Source of the DNA: Paenibacillus tritici
GTDB lineage: Bacteria; Bacillota; Bacilli; Paenibacillales; Paenibacillaceae
DNA length: 64,000 bases
Assembly: GCF_013204885.1 (NCBI RefSeq)
Contig: NZ_JABMKX010000001.1
Span: 353,284-417,283 of the forward strand
Direction of reading: 5' to 3'
The notes beneath the pieces are model-generated. The model did not search any database and was not told where the DNA came from. It was given only the letters and a program-made list of their open reading frames with translations. Below are positions 27,381-35,952 of the stretch, piece after piece. Every line of letters begins with the position of its first letter. Position 1 is the stretch's first letter. The position numbers and the translations under genes are program-made.

Positions 27381-28119
27381 TTTCAATCTGCTCGTTCTGA
27401 ATGAATGGCTCAAAATATCCAAGAAACGCAGCCATGTGATTCCATATGTTATCCTGCTGGTGCTCTCGCTGGTAGTCGGCTATATCTCCCATACGTTTGG
27501 TACAGATATGTATGCTTCAGCAGCAGAATTCACTTCCGATATGCTGCGCCCCACAGGGATTGGCCAGGTTCTGACCATTCTGGTGATCATCGGGACGGCA
27601 GGGATCGTATCCAGGGAATACAGCCAGGGTACGATCAAATTTCTGCTGATCCGTGCACGTAGCCGTACAGCGATCCTGGCTTCCAAATATGTAACGGTGC
27701 TGCTCTATACATTGAGTATGCTGCTGGTTGCGGTAGCGGCACTGTTCCTCTCGGGAGTGGTCTTCTATGGCCTCAGTGGAGGCGAAGCGGGAATAAGTAC
27801 CATTCTTACTTCACTTCTGTACTCTATGGTGTATTGCGCTGTGTACGCCACTATTGGCTTCATGCTGGGCATTCTGACAAAAACAACCGGCGTAACGATT
27901 GGCGCGACGATCTTTGCCACTATGATAGACAAAGTGGTCATTCCCCGCGAATTCTACAAATATGTACTGTTTCCGAATCTTGATCTCTCAGCCTATCAGA
28001 ATGGCGGTGCGCCGATGCAGGGAATGACCCTGAGCTTCTCGATCGTACTGCTATGCGGTTATACCGCGCTGTTCCTGCTTGCGGGCTTTGCGGTATTCAG
28101 ACGCAGGGATGTTGCTTGA
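27373..28119 (+). CDS. ABC-2 type permease
   Basis: 248 residues from TTG 27373 inside the end of the ATPase gene. Six hydrophobic segments and the conserved EYSQGTIKFLLIRARSR block after TM2 fit ABC-2 permeases (PF12730-like). It forms the exporter with the preceding ATPase. Its TGA overlaps the ATG of the GntR gene (TGATG), so the two are translationally coupled. Confidence 0.9.
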   Translation: MRNFNLLVLNEWLKISKKRSHVIPYVILLVLSLVVGYISHTFGTDMYASAAEFTSDMLRPTGIGQVLTILVIIGTAGIVSREYSQGTIKFLLIRARSRTAILASKYVTVLLYTLSMLLVAVAALFLSGVVFYGLSGGEAGISTILTSLLYSMVYCAVYATIGFMLGILTKTTGVTIGATIFATMIDKVVIPREFYKYVLFPNLDLSAYQNGGAPMQGMTLSFSIVLLCGYTALFLLAGFAVFRRRDVA

Positions 28120-28502
28120 TGGGGATCGAATTCGATAACAACCAGCCGATTTATCTCCAGATCATGAATTACATCAAAGGAGAGATTATCACCGGCAAGC
28201 TGAAGCCCGGAGACAAAATCCCCTCTGTCCGAGAATTGGCCGCTGAACTGCAGATTAACCCGAATACAGTGCAAAGAACCTTTCAGGAACTGGAGCGTGA
28301 GACAATCGTGGAGACCCGCCGCGGGATGGGCAGATATGTGACCGGAAATGAAGAGACGATTCTGACCATCAAGAAGGATATGGCGCAGGATGTGCTGGAC
28401 CGCTTCATTCGCGGAATGCAGGAGCTGGGCTTCCAGGGTGAAGATATTATAGCTGCCGTAGCGGAGAACGTACATCAGCGGGATCAAGGACAGGGGGATT
28501 AA
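28119..28502 (+). CDS. GntR-family regulator, YtrA type
   Basis: 127 residues from ATG 28119; the frame extends upstream but the TGATG overlap and the family N-terminus (NQPIYLQIMNYIKGEIITGKL) fix the start. The winged helix reads IPSVRELAAELQINPNTVQR. The short C-terminal tail of about 45 residues marks the YtrA subfamily, which represses ABC exporters responding to cell-wall antibiotics. It probably autoregulates this operon. Confidence 0.93.
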   Translation: MGIEFDNNQPIYLQIMNYIKGEIITGKLKPGDKIPSVRELAAELQINPNTVQRTFQELERETIVETRRGMGRYVTGNEETILTIKKDMAQDVLDRFIRGMQELGFQGEDIIAAVAENVHQRDQGQGD

Positions 28503-28507
28503 GAAGA

Positions 28508-29209
28508 GTGGATGAGTTACTCGAAATACAGAATGTGACCAAGCGGTTCGGCTCCCGGCAAGCGCTGAACGAGGTGTCCTTCAGGCTGGGCGCCGGTACC
28601 ATTACCGGTCTGCTCGGAAGCAACGGCAGCGGAAAAAGCACACTGATGAAGCTGATCGCCGGACTCTCCCGGCCAAGCTCAGGGCGGATCTCCGTTATCG
28701 GAGTACCGGTAGGCATGGACAGCAAGTCACTGGTATCCTTCATGCCGGATGTACCGGTCACAGAGTCCTGGATGAAGGTGGGGGATGCGCTAAGATTCCA
28801 GCAGGATTTCTATCCGGACTTCGATCAGTCCAAGGCGCTGCGTATGCTGGAGTTCATGAAGCTGCGCACAGAAGACAAGGTGCGGACGTTATCCAAAGGG
28901 ATGAACGAGCGATTACAGCTGACACTGGCGCTCTCACGCCGGGCCAGATTATACCTGCTGGATGAGCCGATTGGAGGCGTAGATCCCGTGGCAAGGACCA
29001 AGATTCTGAATGCCCTGATGGAGTTCTATGAAGAAGACAGCAGTATTCTGCTCTCCACACATCTGGTGACCGATATAGAGCGGATCTTTGATGAGGTGAT
29101 TTTCCTGAAGGACGGGGAGATTGTACTGCATCATTCCGTAGAGGCACTGAGACAAGAACGCGGGAAGAGTATAGATGAGCTGTTCAGAGAGGTGTTTGCC
29201 GAATGCTGA
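28508..29209 (+). CDS. ABC transporter ATP-binding protein (YtrB-like)
   Basis: 233 residues from GTG 28508. Walker A GSNGSGKST, signature LSKGMNERLQ and Walker B LYLLDEPIGGVD are intact; the Ile-Gly-Gly in the D-loop region is characteristic of YtrB-type ATPases. Overlaps the downstream permease by 7 bp. It forms the operon's second exporter. Confidence 0.92.
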   Translation: MDELLEIQNVTKRFGSRQALNEVSFRLGAGTITGLLGSNGSGKSTLMKLIAGLSRPSSGRISVIGVPVGMDSKSLVSFMPDVPVTESWMKVGDALRFQQDFYPDFDQSKALRMLEFMKLRTEDKVRTLSKGMNERLQLTLALSRRARLYLLDEPIGGVDPVARTKILNALMEFYEEDSSILLSTHLVTDIERIFDEVIFLKDGEIVLHHSVEALRQERGKSIDELFREVFAEC

Positions 29210-29937
29210 AGCTGTTGAAATATGATCTTAGACGCAGAAGAGAACGCATTCTCGTCTTCATCGTGATCGCGTTATTGATTCAGGCCGGAATGTGGATATC
29301 TAGTGCAACGGTGGATATAGGGCTGTTGTCACTGAATATGGCCGGTTACTACGTGCTGGCCATAGCCCTTGTATATATTGCAGTAGCCGGGTATTTCCGC
29401 AATCTCAAGTCGTATCAGCGGCAGCTGCTGCCGGTTACTGCGCTGCAGACGGTCTTGTCTCCCATGCTGTTAGCCCTGCTGCTAATTGGGGGAGTCATTA
29501 TCCTCGGGCTGGTGCAGCTGGGGATATACCGGCTGCTGTACCCGCTTGATTTTCTGCCCGGTAATCTGTTAACGGTTGGCTTCCAAGTGATACTGCGATC
29601 CCTCTGGTCCACCGGATTTCTAATGGTTATGGTGATGTTCTCCATTACGGTAGCTTTGAGTTTGCGCATGAAGTGGAGAATCTGGATTGGGGTAGTTATT
29701 CTGTTCCTGCTGGAGAACGGGATTGGATATCTGGAGAGGACGCTGTTCGGCACCTATTTTATTGCTCTTGATATGGTTTTTAACTTTGAAATCTACCCGG
29801 GGAACCTGCAGTCCGGCAGCGGATTCACCGTTGAGTATGCTGCGGCCAATCCAGGGGCGCTGCTGTTCGAGCTGGCGGCTGCCTGCCTGATGATCTATGG
29901 AATGGCGGTGCTGGTGAAGAAGAGAATCGAAGTGTAA
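29203..29937 (+). CDS. ABC exporter membrane subunit
   Basis: 244 residues from ATG 29203, six hydrophobic segments, basic N-terminus (KYDLRRRRER). No catalytic motifs; it resembles permeases accompanying YtrB-like ATPases. Last gene of the operon, followed by a terminator. Confidence 0.85.
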   Translation: MLKLLKYDLRRRRERILVFIVIALLIQAGMWISSATVDIGLLSLNMAGYYVLAIALVYIAVAGYFRNLKSYQRQLLPVTALQTVLSPMLLALLLIGGVIILGLVQLGIYRLLYPLDFLPGNLLTVGFQVILRSLWSTGFLMVMVMFSITVALSLRMKWRIWIGVVILFLLENGIGYLERTLFGTYFIALDMVFNFEIYPGNLQSGSGFTVEYAAANPGALLFELAAACLMIYGMAVLVKKRIEV

Positions 29938-29964
29938 TAGAGGAGAATAGCATTCTTCATATGT

Positions 29965-30004
29965 CACGCAAGCAAGGCTCCGAATCAGCCTTGCTTGCGT
30001 TTGT
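29965..30004. terminator. Terminator of the exporter operon
   Basis: ACGCAAGCAAGGCT pairs with AGCCTTGCTTGCGT and is followed by TTGTGTG. It lies between the operon and the convergent PilZ gene. Confidence 0.88.
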
Positions 30005-30028
30005 GTGCACAATTATACGAATAATCAG

Positions 30029-30412
30029 TTACAAGCCTTGAGCGCTTCTGCCGCTTGTCCAGATCTCCAGCTCCCGCAGCAGCTGTTCTTCCTCGTGTTC
30101 CTGCAGATCAAGCCTTACCCCGTACTGGTATTGCCCAAGGCCATACATCCAGCCCCAGCGGACACTGCCTTCATACTGAAGCTTCTCTTCCGCCAACTGG
30201 AAATGTATAATCAGCTTCGTATCACCTGCAGTGAAGCGGAGGTTCAGAGAGGTACGAACCTTACAGCCGGAACGGCTAAGGTCAAGCAGGATACCTTCAG
30301 TCAATTTTCCCGCCCCCGGCCCGGAATTGCTGGCAGGGATTTCAAGCCAGCAATCAATAGGCTGGTTCATTACATAACGGAATGGTTCTTTTCTGCTGGA
30401 GTCATCCATCAT
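30029..30412 (-). CDS. PilZ domain protein
   Basis: 127 residues. The D/N-x-S-x-x-G motif is clear (DLSRSGCKV, about residues 44-52). The upstream Arg motif is present only as R-x4-R (RKEPFR) instead of R-x3-R, so c-di-GMP affinity is uncertain. It is a single-domain PilZ, typically an effector of motility or exopolysaccharide control. It lies about 900 bp from the GGDEF gene at 31330. Confidence 0.85.
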   Translation of the reverse strand: MMDDSSRKEPFRYVMNQPIDCWLEIPASNSGPGAGKLTEGILLDLSRSGCKVRTSLNLRFTAGDTKLIIHFQLAEEKLQYEGSVRWGWMYGLGQYQYGVRLDLQEHEEEQLLRELEIWTSGRSAQGL

Positions 30413-30552
30413 TTACCTCCGCGATTTTATTTGCTATTATATCGGAACGGCCACATTTGGACAATCTCCTAAAGTAGTATTTTTAAAATAACAATAAACT
30501 CCGGCAAGACGGAACCTTTGCTCCAATATCCATATCGAGAGGTGTTCAAAAC

Positions 30553-31158
30553 ATGTATCAATACCAGAATGAAACTTTTCAAGATCATAATTTCGATTAC
30601 GCAGCGCTGCAGGACGGAGAAATAAACGGCTGTACCTTTGAACACTGCTCCTTCAGAGGAGCTTCTATGGAAGAAATGACGTCCAGCGGCTGCCGGTTTG
30701 TGGATTGTGATTTCACCGGTGCCCTTCTGAATGCCTCGCAGCACATCAATGGTGCGTTCACCAACTGCAAATTTACCGGAGCGAATCTGTTTGTGGCGAA
30801 GTTCGAGAATTGTAAGATGGTCGGTTCGGACTTCGCTAATGCCTATATGGACGGGATTACACTGAGCGGAGGGGACTGGGCTTATACGAATCTGCGCCAT
30901 TTGAATCTGAGCAGGCAGGATCTGCGGGGCATCCGGTTCGCTGAGGCGGACATGCAGGGCTGCAATTTGCAGAAAGCCGATCTGCGCGGAGCGGATTTAA
31001 GCCGGGTCCAGCTTGCCCAGTGCAAGCTTACAGGAGCGGACCTTCGGGGGGCCAAGCTGGAAGGCATTGATCTGAAGAGCCTTGATCTGAAGGGGGTACA
31101 CCTGGATGTAGAGCAAGCGGTGCTGCTGGCCCGCTCTATGGGAGCTAAGGTAGGGTGA
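30553..31158 (+). CDS. Pentapeptide-repeat protein
   Basis: 201 residues from ATG 30553. From about residue 20 to 190 it consists of A(D/N)LxX-type repeats, for example CTFEHCSFRGASM, ADMQGCNLQKADLRGADL and GADLRGAKLEGIDL. These form a right-handed quadrilateral beta-helix. Some relatives mimic DNA and protect gyrase (Qnr, MfpA, AlbG), but most have no known role, and nothing here points to gyrase. It is monocistronic, divergent from the PilZ gene. Confidence 0.92.
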   Translation: MYQYQNETFQDHNFDYAALQDGEINGCTFEHCSFRGASMEEMTSSGCRFVDCDFTGALLNASQHINGAFTNCKFTGANLFVAKFENCKMVGSDFANAYMDGITLSGGDWAYTNLRHLNLSRQDLRGIRFAEADMQGCNLQKADLRGADLSRVQLAQCKLTGADLRGAKLEGIDLKSLDLKGVHLDVEQAVLLARSMGAKVG

Positions 31159-31329
31159 AGCGCAACATATCCATTCTGAATTTTAAGAAAAACCGGCAGT
31201 GTGCCGGAAGCTATATTATAATTCCGCCGGACTCTTCCGATAAATAAATATCGCCCTTATTCGACACGTGGCAGCAAGACATCTTAGGGGGAGAATTTTG
31301 AAGCAGGTCTTCTGAAGAGGAGAATGGAA

Positions 31330-32961
31330 ATGTCATTGAGTCTTCGCACATTATTTTCCACAGCATTCGCGGTTATTATTATTCTGTTGACTGCTCTGCT
31401 TAGCTATGTAATCGGCAACCGGGCCACGGACTCCGCCCAAACCGCCATCGGAAGCTCCCTGGCTGCAGAGGCCAGCCGGATGTCCGAGAAGCTCGATCAT
31501 TTCATGTGGTCGCGTTCCGGTGAAATAGAGGTGCTGAGTAAGCTGAATGCTTTTCAGGAACCGGTGGAGTCGGCAGAAGTGAACGGATTGCTTAATCAGC
31601 TGAAGACAAGTCTGCCTGTATTCACCTGGGTGGGGTTTCTTGATCGTACAGGGAATGTTCTGGCTTCCACCGATCACATCCTGCAGGGGACGAACATTAG
31701 CCAGAGGCCGGTCTTTCAGGAAGCGCTTAAGGGAACCTTCATCGGGGATGTCCATGATGCGGTGCTGCTCTCCAAGCTGCTGCAGAGTTCTACAGGCGAA
31801 GTCCTGCAGTTCGTTGATGTGAGTGTACCGGTCATGGACAAGCAGGGCCGGACAAGCGGCGTACTGGCGGCGCACCTTAGCTGGGAATGGTCGCGTGAAG
31901 TCGAGGCCTCCATCGTGAAGCCGCTCAAGGAACGGCTCAAAGGGGTGGAAGTGTTCGTAGTCAGCAAGAAGGATGATACGATCCTGCTCGGCCCTGAAGC
32001 ACTTGTCGGCAAAAGAATGACGGATGCAGCCTTGCAGGAAGCCCGCAGCGGCAAGAGCTCATGGATGATTGAACAGGAGCACCGCCGGGACTCCTATTTG
32101 ACCGGATATGCCTACGGTGACGGCTATCTGAATTATCCGGGCCTGGGCTGGACGGTCATCATCCGCCAGCCGGCTGAGATTGCTTTTGCCCCGGTCTATC
32201 AGCTTGAACGCTTTATTCTGATCAGCGGGCTGCTCATGGCAGCTGTCTTCGCGGGGATCGGCTGGCTGCTGGCCGGATGGATCAGCCGTCCGCTAAGGAA
32301 TATTACCCGGACCGCCGATCTGCTCAGCTCCGGTGCCGATGTGGAGATCCCGTCCTCCACCCGGTTCAAGGATGTGGAGATTCTGTCGGCATCCCTGCGG
32401 AGCCTCGTGAGTAACCTGACCAAGACGGAGACCAAGCTGAGCTATATGTCGGATATGGCGCTGCATGATAAGCTGACAGGCCTGCCTAACCGCGCGGCGC
32501 TGGATGAATTTCTGGCACATGCGGTCAGTAAGGCCAAGCAGAAGCGGACGACGCTCAGTTTTCTATACATGGATCTCGACGGCTTCAAAAAAGTCAATGA
32601 TTCCTTCGGCCATACGATTGGAGATGCGCTGCTCCAGGAGGTGGCCTTCCGGCTGATGGACTGTACACGGGACAATGAAATTGTTGCCCGGCTGGGCGGG
32701 GATGAATTTGTGATTGTTCTCCATACCTCGGCGGGCAAGCCGATGCAGGAAGCGGAGATCGTGGCTTCGCGTATAATCAGCAAGATCAATCAGCCAATTC
32801 TGATTATAGGGGAAGAGCTTCGCGTGGGCTGCAGTGTAGGTGCGGCTGTGTGGACTCCTGATGGCGACGATACGACCCAGACGATGCGGCTGGCCGATGA
32901 AGCGCTGTATATCTCCAAGCGGAGCGGGAAGAACCGGATCACGTTCGAGGCTGCTTCCTAG
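31330..32961 (+). CDS. Membrane diguanylate cyclase with Cache sensor
   Basis: About 543 residues from ATG 31330, which has AGAGGAG at 7 bp; ATG 31324 is too close to that site. TM1 about 6-28, extracellular double-Cache domain to about 290, TM2, HAMP, then GGDEF domain with an intact active site (RLGGDEFVIVL, near residue 455). The inhibitory I-site position reads RDNE instead of R-x-x-D, so product feedback is probably absent. It converts two GTP to c-di-GMP. The nearby PilZ protein is a possible receiver. Confidence 0.94.
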   Translation: MSLSLRTLFSTAFAVIIILLTALLSYVIGNRATDSAQTAIGSSLAAEASRMSEKLDHFMWSRSGEIEVLSKLNAFQEPVESAEVNGLLNQLKTSLPVFTWVGFLDRTGNVLASTDHILQGTNISQRPVFQEALKGTFIGDVHDAVLLSKLLQSSTGEVLQFVDVSVPVMDKQGRTSGVLAAHLSWEWSREVEASIVKPLKERLKGVEVFVVSKKDDTILLGPEALVGKRMTDAALQEARSGKSSWMIEQEHRRDSYLTGYAYGDGYLNYPGLGWTVIIRQPAEIAFAPVYQLERFILISGLLMAAVFAGIGWLLAGWISRPLRNITRTADLLSSGADVEIPSSTRFKDVEILSASLRSLVSNLTKTETKLSYMSDMALHDKLTGLPNRAALDEFLAHAVSKAKQKRTTLSFLYMDLDGFKKVNDSFGHTIGDALLQEVAFRLMDCTRDNEIVARLGGDEFVIVLHTSAGKPMQEAEIVASRIISKINQPILIIGEELRVGCSVGAAVWTPDGDDTTQTMRLADEALYISKRSGKNRITFEAAS

Positions 32962-32964
32962 CCG

Positions 32965-33096
32965 TTAGCTTCTGCGTAATCGCTTGCGTGGCTTGGACCA
33001 CCATTTAATCCACAGAAATCCGTCATCGTCCCGGAAAAATTTAATGCCGGCCCAGCGCAGTGGTGTCCAGAACTCCTTAAAATAATATGCTGGCAT
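32965..33096 (-). CDS. Small basic, Trp-rich protein (43 aa)
   Basis: A 43-codon frame, ATG 33096, TAA 32965, with GGAGGG 12 bases upstream. The product is rich in aromatic and basic residues (WWSKPRKRLRRS at the end; two Trp earlier) with predicted pI well above 10. It is convergent with the cyclase gene, three bases beyond its stop. I recognise no family. The good ribosome site and unusual composition favour a real small protein; membrane or RNA association is speculation. Confidence 0.55.
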   Translation of the reverse strand: MPAYYFKEFWTPLRWAGIKFFRDDDGFLWIKWWSKPRKRLRRS

Positions 33097-33277
33097 AGTA
33101 AAATAGTCCCTCCAATATAGTTAATTATTACTAGTTTACGTCAGGATGGAAGATTTAACAATACTCTGCGTGCTTATAATTACCAAATTTCTGTGTTAGC
33201 CCAGTTTTTTTGGGACTATAGGCATATGATGTAGAGGAAAGACAAAGCGGGCCAGGTGCTTATAAGGAGGGATTACC

Positions 33278-33376
33278 ATGGGAGTGAATGTCGGCGGTTA
33301 CGGCCGCTTCGGGACGTCTGCTGCTACAATACTGGTGCTGTTTATTTTGCTGATTATTATCCTCAGTGTATTTTAA
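33278..33376 (+). CDS. YjcZ-family sporulation mini-protein
   Basis: 32 residues from ATG 33278 after AAGGAGGG. A Gly-rich N-terminus (VNVGGYGRFG) is followed by one membrane helix (ATILVLFILLIIILSVF), the YjcZ/YjcZ_2 pattern seen in Bacillus and Paenibacillus spore-forming species. A CATATGATG box 55 bp upstream resembles the SigmaK -10 sequence, but I see no matching -35. A paralogue of the same design is at 36528. Confidence 0.8.
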   Translation: MGVNVGGYGRFGTSAATILVLFILLIIILSVF

Positions 33377-33494
33377 AATATAAGAATTTATATGTTGCAC
33401 ACGATAACTTATTCTTATATTTCTCGCTGAAACGAATACCGTCCTTATAAAAGGACGGAAAGCCGTTTCCACTTGGCCTGAGGAGACATAAAGG

Positions 33495-33540
33495 ATATAG
33501 AAGAAGCGCCGGGGCAGATGCTCCGGCGCTTCTTCTATAT
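33495..33540. terminator. Strong bidirectional terminator
   Basis: A perfect 18-bp stem (ATATAGAAGAAGCGCCGG with its complement) with a 10-base loop. It lies between the YjcZ-like gene and the convergent DUF3169 gene. A separate hairpin (CCGTCC/GGACGG) sits at 33439-33457. Confidence 0.88.
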
Positions 33541-33561
33541 AGCAAGGTAACCTGTAGAGAG

Positions 33562-34335
33562 TCAGCTGTATTTACGGACTTCGCGATAATACACCGTTTG
33601 CTGAATAAGGAGTATAAGCGCAAGGACAATGATAGGCATCGGGACAAAGCCGAATAAGAGGGAATACAGGGCGAAGAAGAGCATCCCGATGACCAGACAA
33701 ACCGTAGTTGCTTTATAGCTGGAATAGGAGGAGCGGTATACAATCCAGCGCTCGCCTTCATCCATTTTGGCAAACAGCTCCCGCTGTGCATTCTGTGAAT
33801 TGCCCAGACTGAGATCCAATTGGCGGTCCGGATAATTCTTGTTGTACAGCGCAAACGTGCGGTTCAGCAAGTAAAAAGAAAACAGCATGAACACCAGAGC
33901 TGTGATCATATTGGCCAGCATGAAGGCGGCATCCTCAGACTCCTTGCCACCGGGACCGAGTGCATGTGCAAAGCTCATGAGCAGCCAGGATAGTGTAATA
34001 ATCATTGTGTAATAGCTGAACTGCATCACTCTGCTAAGCGCCTTATCTTTAAAATTATCAATTTCTCCGTCAGTCTTCGGCTCATCCTTCATCCGGCGGG
34101 TCTGAGCCAGGCCCAGCACAGTAAAGGCGGCCAGCAGCAGGGAGAGCAGGGCTATACAGCCGAACATGACATCATACTCATAATAAATAGAAGGATTCAA
34201 ATTGAAATTCTCAGGTACAGTAACTGCTCCGGAAGAAAATACATACCCGATAAACCCTCCGACAGTCATACTTCCAATCAGTAAGATAAGCCCGCGCATA
34301 TTCGTTCTCTTCCTAGTCTCATTCATCCTGTTCAC
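33562..34335 (-). CDS. DUF3169-type membrane protein
   Basis: 257 residues, about six membrane segments (two at the N-terminus, two central, two at the C-terminus) with a polar central loop (GNSQNAQRELFAKMDEGERWIVYR). It matches the DUF3169 family, which typically sits beside a small XRE regulator, as here. The ATG at 34335 lies inside the regulator's end (17-bp overlap); ATG 34326 is an alternative. Function is unknown. Confidence 0.75.
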   Translation of the reverse strand: MNRMNETRKRTNMRGLILLIGSMTVGGFIGYVFSSGAVTVPENFNLNPSIYYEYDVMFGCIALLSLLLAAFTVLGLAQTRRMKDEPKTDGEIDNFKDKALSRVMQFSYYTMIITLSWLLMSFAHALGPGGKESEDAAFMLANMITALVFMLFSFYLLNRTFALYNKNYPDRQLDLSLGNSQNAQRELFAKMDEGERWIVYRSSYSSYKATTVCLVIGMLFFALYSLLFGFVPMPIIVLALILLIQQTVYYREVRKYS

Positions 34336-34546
34336 TCTCCTTCTCTTTGTTAATCCAGAATACCGACTCCACAGTTACCGCAAACACCTCTGCGATCTTG
34401 AGGGCCAGTACTACGGAAGGCGAATAGTCTCCGCGTTCTATAAGGGCAATGGTCTGCCGGGAAGCCCCGATTCGCTGGGCAAGCTCACTCTGGGACAGCC
34501 TGTCCCGGGCTCTGTATTCCCTGACACGATTATTCAGTTCGTTCAA
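34319..34546 (-). CDS. XRE-family helix-turn-helix regulator
   Basis: 75 residues, a single Cro/C1-type HTH (LSQSELAQRIGASRQTIALIERGDYSPS) and a short tail (ESVFWINKEKESEQDE). First gene of a pair with DUF3169. Upstream is a strong dyad that overlaps a promoter, so autorepression is likely. Confidence 0.92.
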   Translation of the reverse strand: MNELNNRVREYRARDRLSQSELAQRIGASRQTIALIERGDYSPSVVLALKIAEVFAVTVESVFWINKEKESEQDE

Positions 34547-34567
34547 GTGCTACACCTCCTGTTCTGA

Positions 34568-34609
34568 ATTGTATATTAATATTGTCATAATGTAAACTAT
34601 AATATACAA
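34568..34609 (-). promoter_or_regulatory. Promoter with overlapping dyad for the XRE gene
   Basis: On the minus strand TTTACA (34596-34591) and TACAAT (34573-34568) are 17 bp apart. A perfect 10-bp inverted repeat, TTGTATATTA / TAATATACAA (34569-34578 and 34600-34609), brackets both elements; a bound XRE dimer would block the polymerase. Confidence 0.65.
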
Positions 34610-34744
34610 AAAGACAATGATCATAGTCAAAATATTAGAATATCGTACTAGATGCTTCAGGTTTCCATATACATCATAACAGGGATAAGCACAGGCATCC
34701 GCGGGTGAAAACGCATTTAATATAGCAGGAAAGGAAGTGATGCA

Positions 34745-35548
34745 ATGACGGAATCTGAATTCATCTCCAAAATGGTCTCCTTCGCGGTATCCGATATGCA
34801 GCGCAGCCGTATCCCGGCATCGCTGACGATTGCCCAGGCAGCGCTGGAATCCGGCTGGGGAACCAGCGGCCTGACCGTTAAGGCTAATAATCTGTTCGGA
34901 ATCAAGGGCAGCGGGCCTGCGGGCAGCCAGCCGTTCCGGACAACCGAATACAGGAACGGCCAAGCTGTTCAGGTGTCTGCCCTGTTCCGGGCCTATAACA
35001 ACTGGGGAGAATCTGTGGCGGATCATTCGGCACTGATTACAGAAGGAGTCTCCTGGAACCGTAAGCTGTACAGTAAGGCAATCGGTGTAGACGGCCATAC
35101 CGCCGCCCGTGAGATGGCTGCTGCAGGTTATGCAACCGATCCGGACTATGCTGCCAAGCTGATTCAGATTATGAATTCATATAACTTAACTCAATATGAT
35201 GAAGTGAAGGAGGATGAAGAGATGTCGGCTGAAGACATACAAAGAATTGCAAAGCTGGAAACGGAGCTTCGGGAGCTGCGGGAGCTGCTGGCGGGTCTGT
35301 CTGTCAGCAGAGATACGCTAAAGACTGGAGTTCAAGAGCAAGGCCAGTCTATTAAAGCGGTGGCGGAACGGCTGGCTGTCATCGAGGGCCGTACAGTAAT
35401 GGAAGTACCTGCCTGGGCCTTGCCTGCGGTACAAGCAGCGGTGGCAGCCGGGCTGCTGGATACACCTTCGGGCGGCAGCTATGACTTCTACCGGATACTG
35501 ACTGTGTTGAACCGTGCAGGCCTGCTCGTCACCAGTAAGGGGGCGTAG
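34745..35548 (+). CDS. Glucosaminidase-type peptidoglycan hydrolase
   Basis: 267 residues, ATG 34745 after AAGGAAG. The glucosaminidase domain (PF01832; about residues 8-150) has the catalytic Glu in AALESGWGTSG and the NNLFGIKG motif. A coiled-coil (about 160-215, ETELRELRELL) and a C-terminal segment (about 220-267, VPAWALPAVQAAVAAGL) follow. The latter resembles the tail of phage endolysins in Paenibacillus. No signal peptide, so export needs the holin encoded 5 bp downstream or lysis. Confidence 0.85.
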   Translation: MTESEFISKMVSFAVSDMQRSRIPASLTIAQAALESGWGTSGLTVKANNLFGIKGSGPAGSQPFRTTEYRNGQAVQVSALFRAYNNWGESVADHSALITEGVSWNRKLYSKAIGVDGHTAAREMAAAGYATDPDYAAKLIQIMNSYNLTQYDEVKEDEEMSAEDIQRIAKLETELRELRELLAGLSVSRDTLKTGVQEQGQSIKAVAERLAVIEGRTVMEVPAWALPAVQAAVAAGLLDTPSGGSYDFYRILTVLNRAGLLVTSKGA

Positions 35549-35553
35549 CGGAT

Positions 35554-35835
35554 ATGTACTACGATGCGCTCAACGATGTACTCGGATTTGCATCGGTATT
35601 GGCAGTATTCGTGATGGCGCTGGTGCAGCTGGTGAAGAACAGCGTCAACCTTCCGCGCAACGTAGTTCCTGCAGTGGGGCTGGCCATAGGTCTGCTGGTC
35701 GGCGCTGTCGCGTACCCTTTTACAGATATGAATCTCATTCTTCGTCTCTGGGCTGGAGGTCTGGCCGGCTTGTCGGCTACAGGGCTGTTTGAGCTGGCGT
35801 TCAACAAGCGGAGCGGAACTACCAAAGAAGGTTAG
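35554..35835 (+). CDS. Holin-like small membrane protein
   Basis: 93 residues, ATG 35554 after AAGGGGGCG. It has two to three membrane segments (VLGFASVLAVFVMALVQLV; VVPAVGLAIGLLVGAVAYPF; WAGGLAGLSATGLFELAF) and a charged tail (NKRSGTTKEG), as in class I/II phage holins of Gram-positive bacteria. It lies 5 bp after the peptidoglycan-hydrolase gene, the usual lysis-cassette arrangement, but no other phage gene is present. Confidence 0.8.
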   Translation: MYYDALNDVLGFASVLAVFVMALVQLVKNSVNLPRNVVPAVGLAIGLLVGAVAYPFTDMNLILRLWAGGLAGLSATGLFELAFNKRSGTTKEG

Positions 35836-35952
35836 GCGGATAGATCCTCCAGAGAAGGAATCTACTAATATGGGGGTTGTGCATTGGTGATTGATCCAAG
35901 CGATTGAGAGAATCTGGAAATATACTGAATATGAAGAAAGGAGGTGCTTCAA

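Noticed and set aside
31170..31320. Possible c-di-GMP riboswitch before the cyclase gene
   Set aside because: A CCGGCA/TGCCGG hairpin is present but the GEMM tetraloop-receptor layout is not recognisable.
34745..35835. Prophage
   Set aside because: Only hydrolase and holin; no structural, replication or integration genes within the window.
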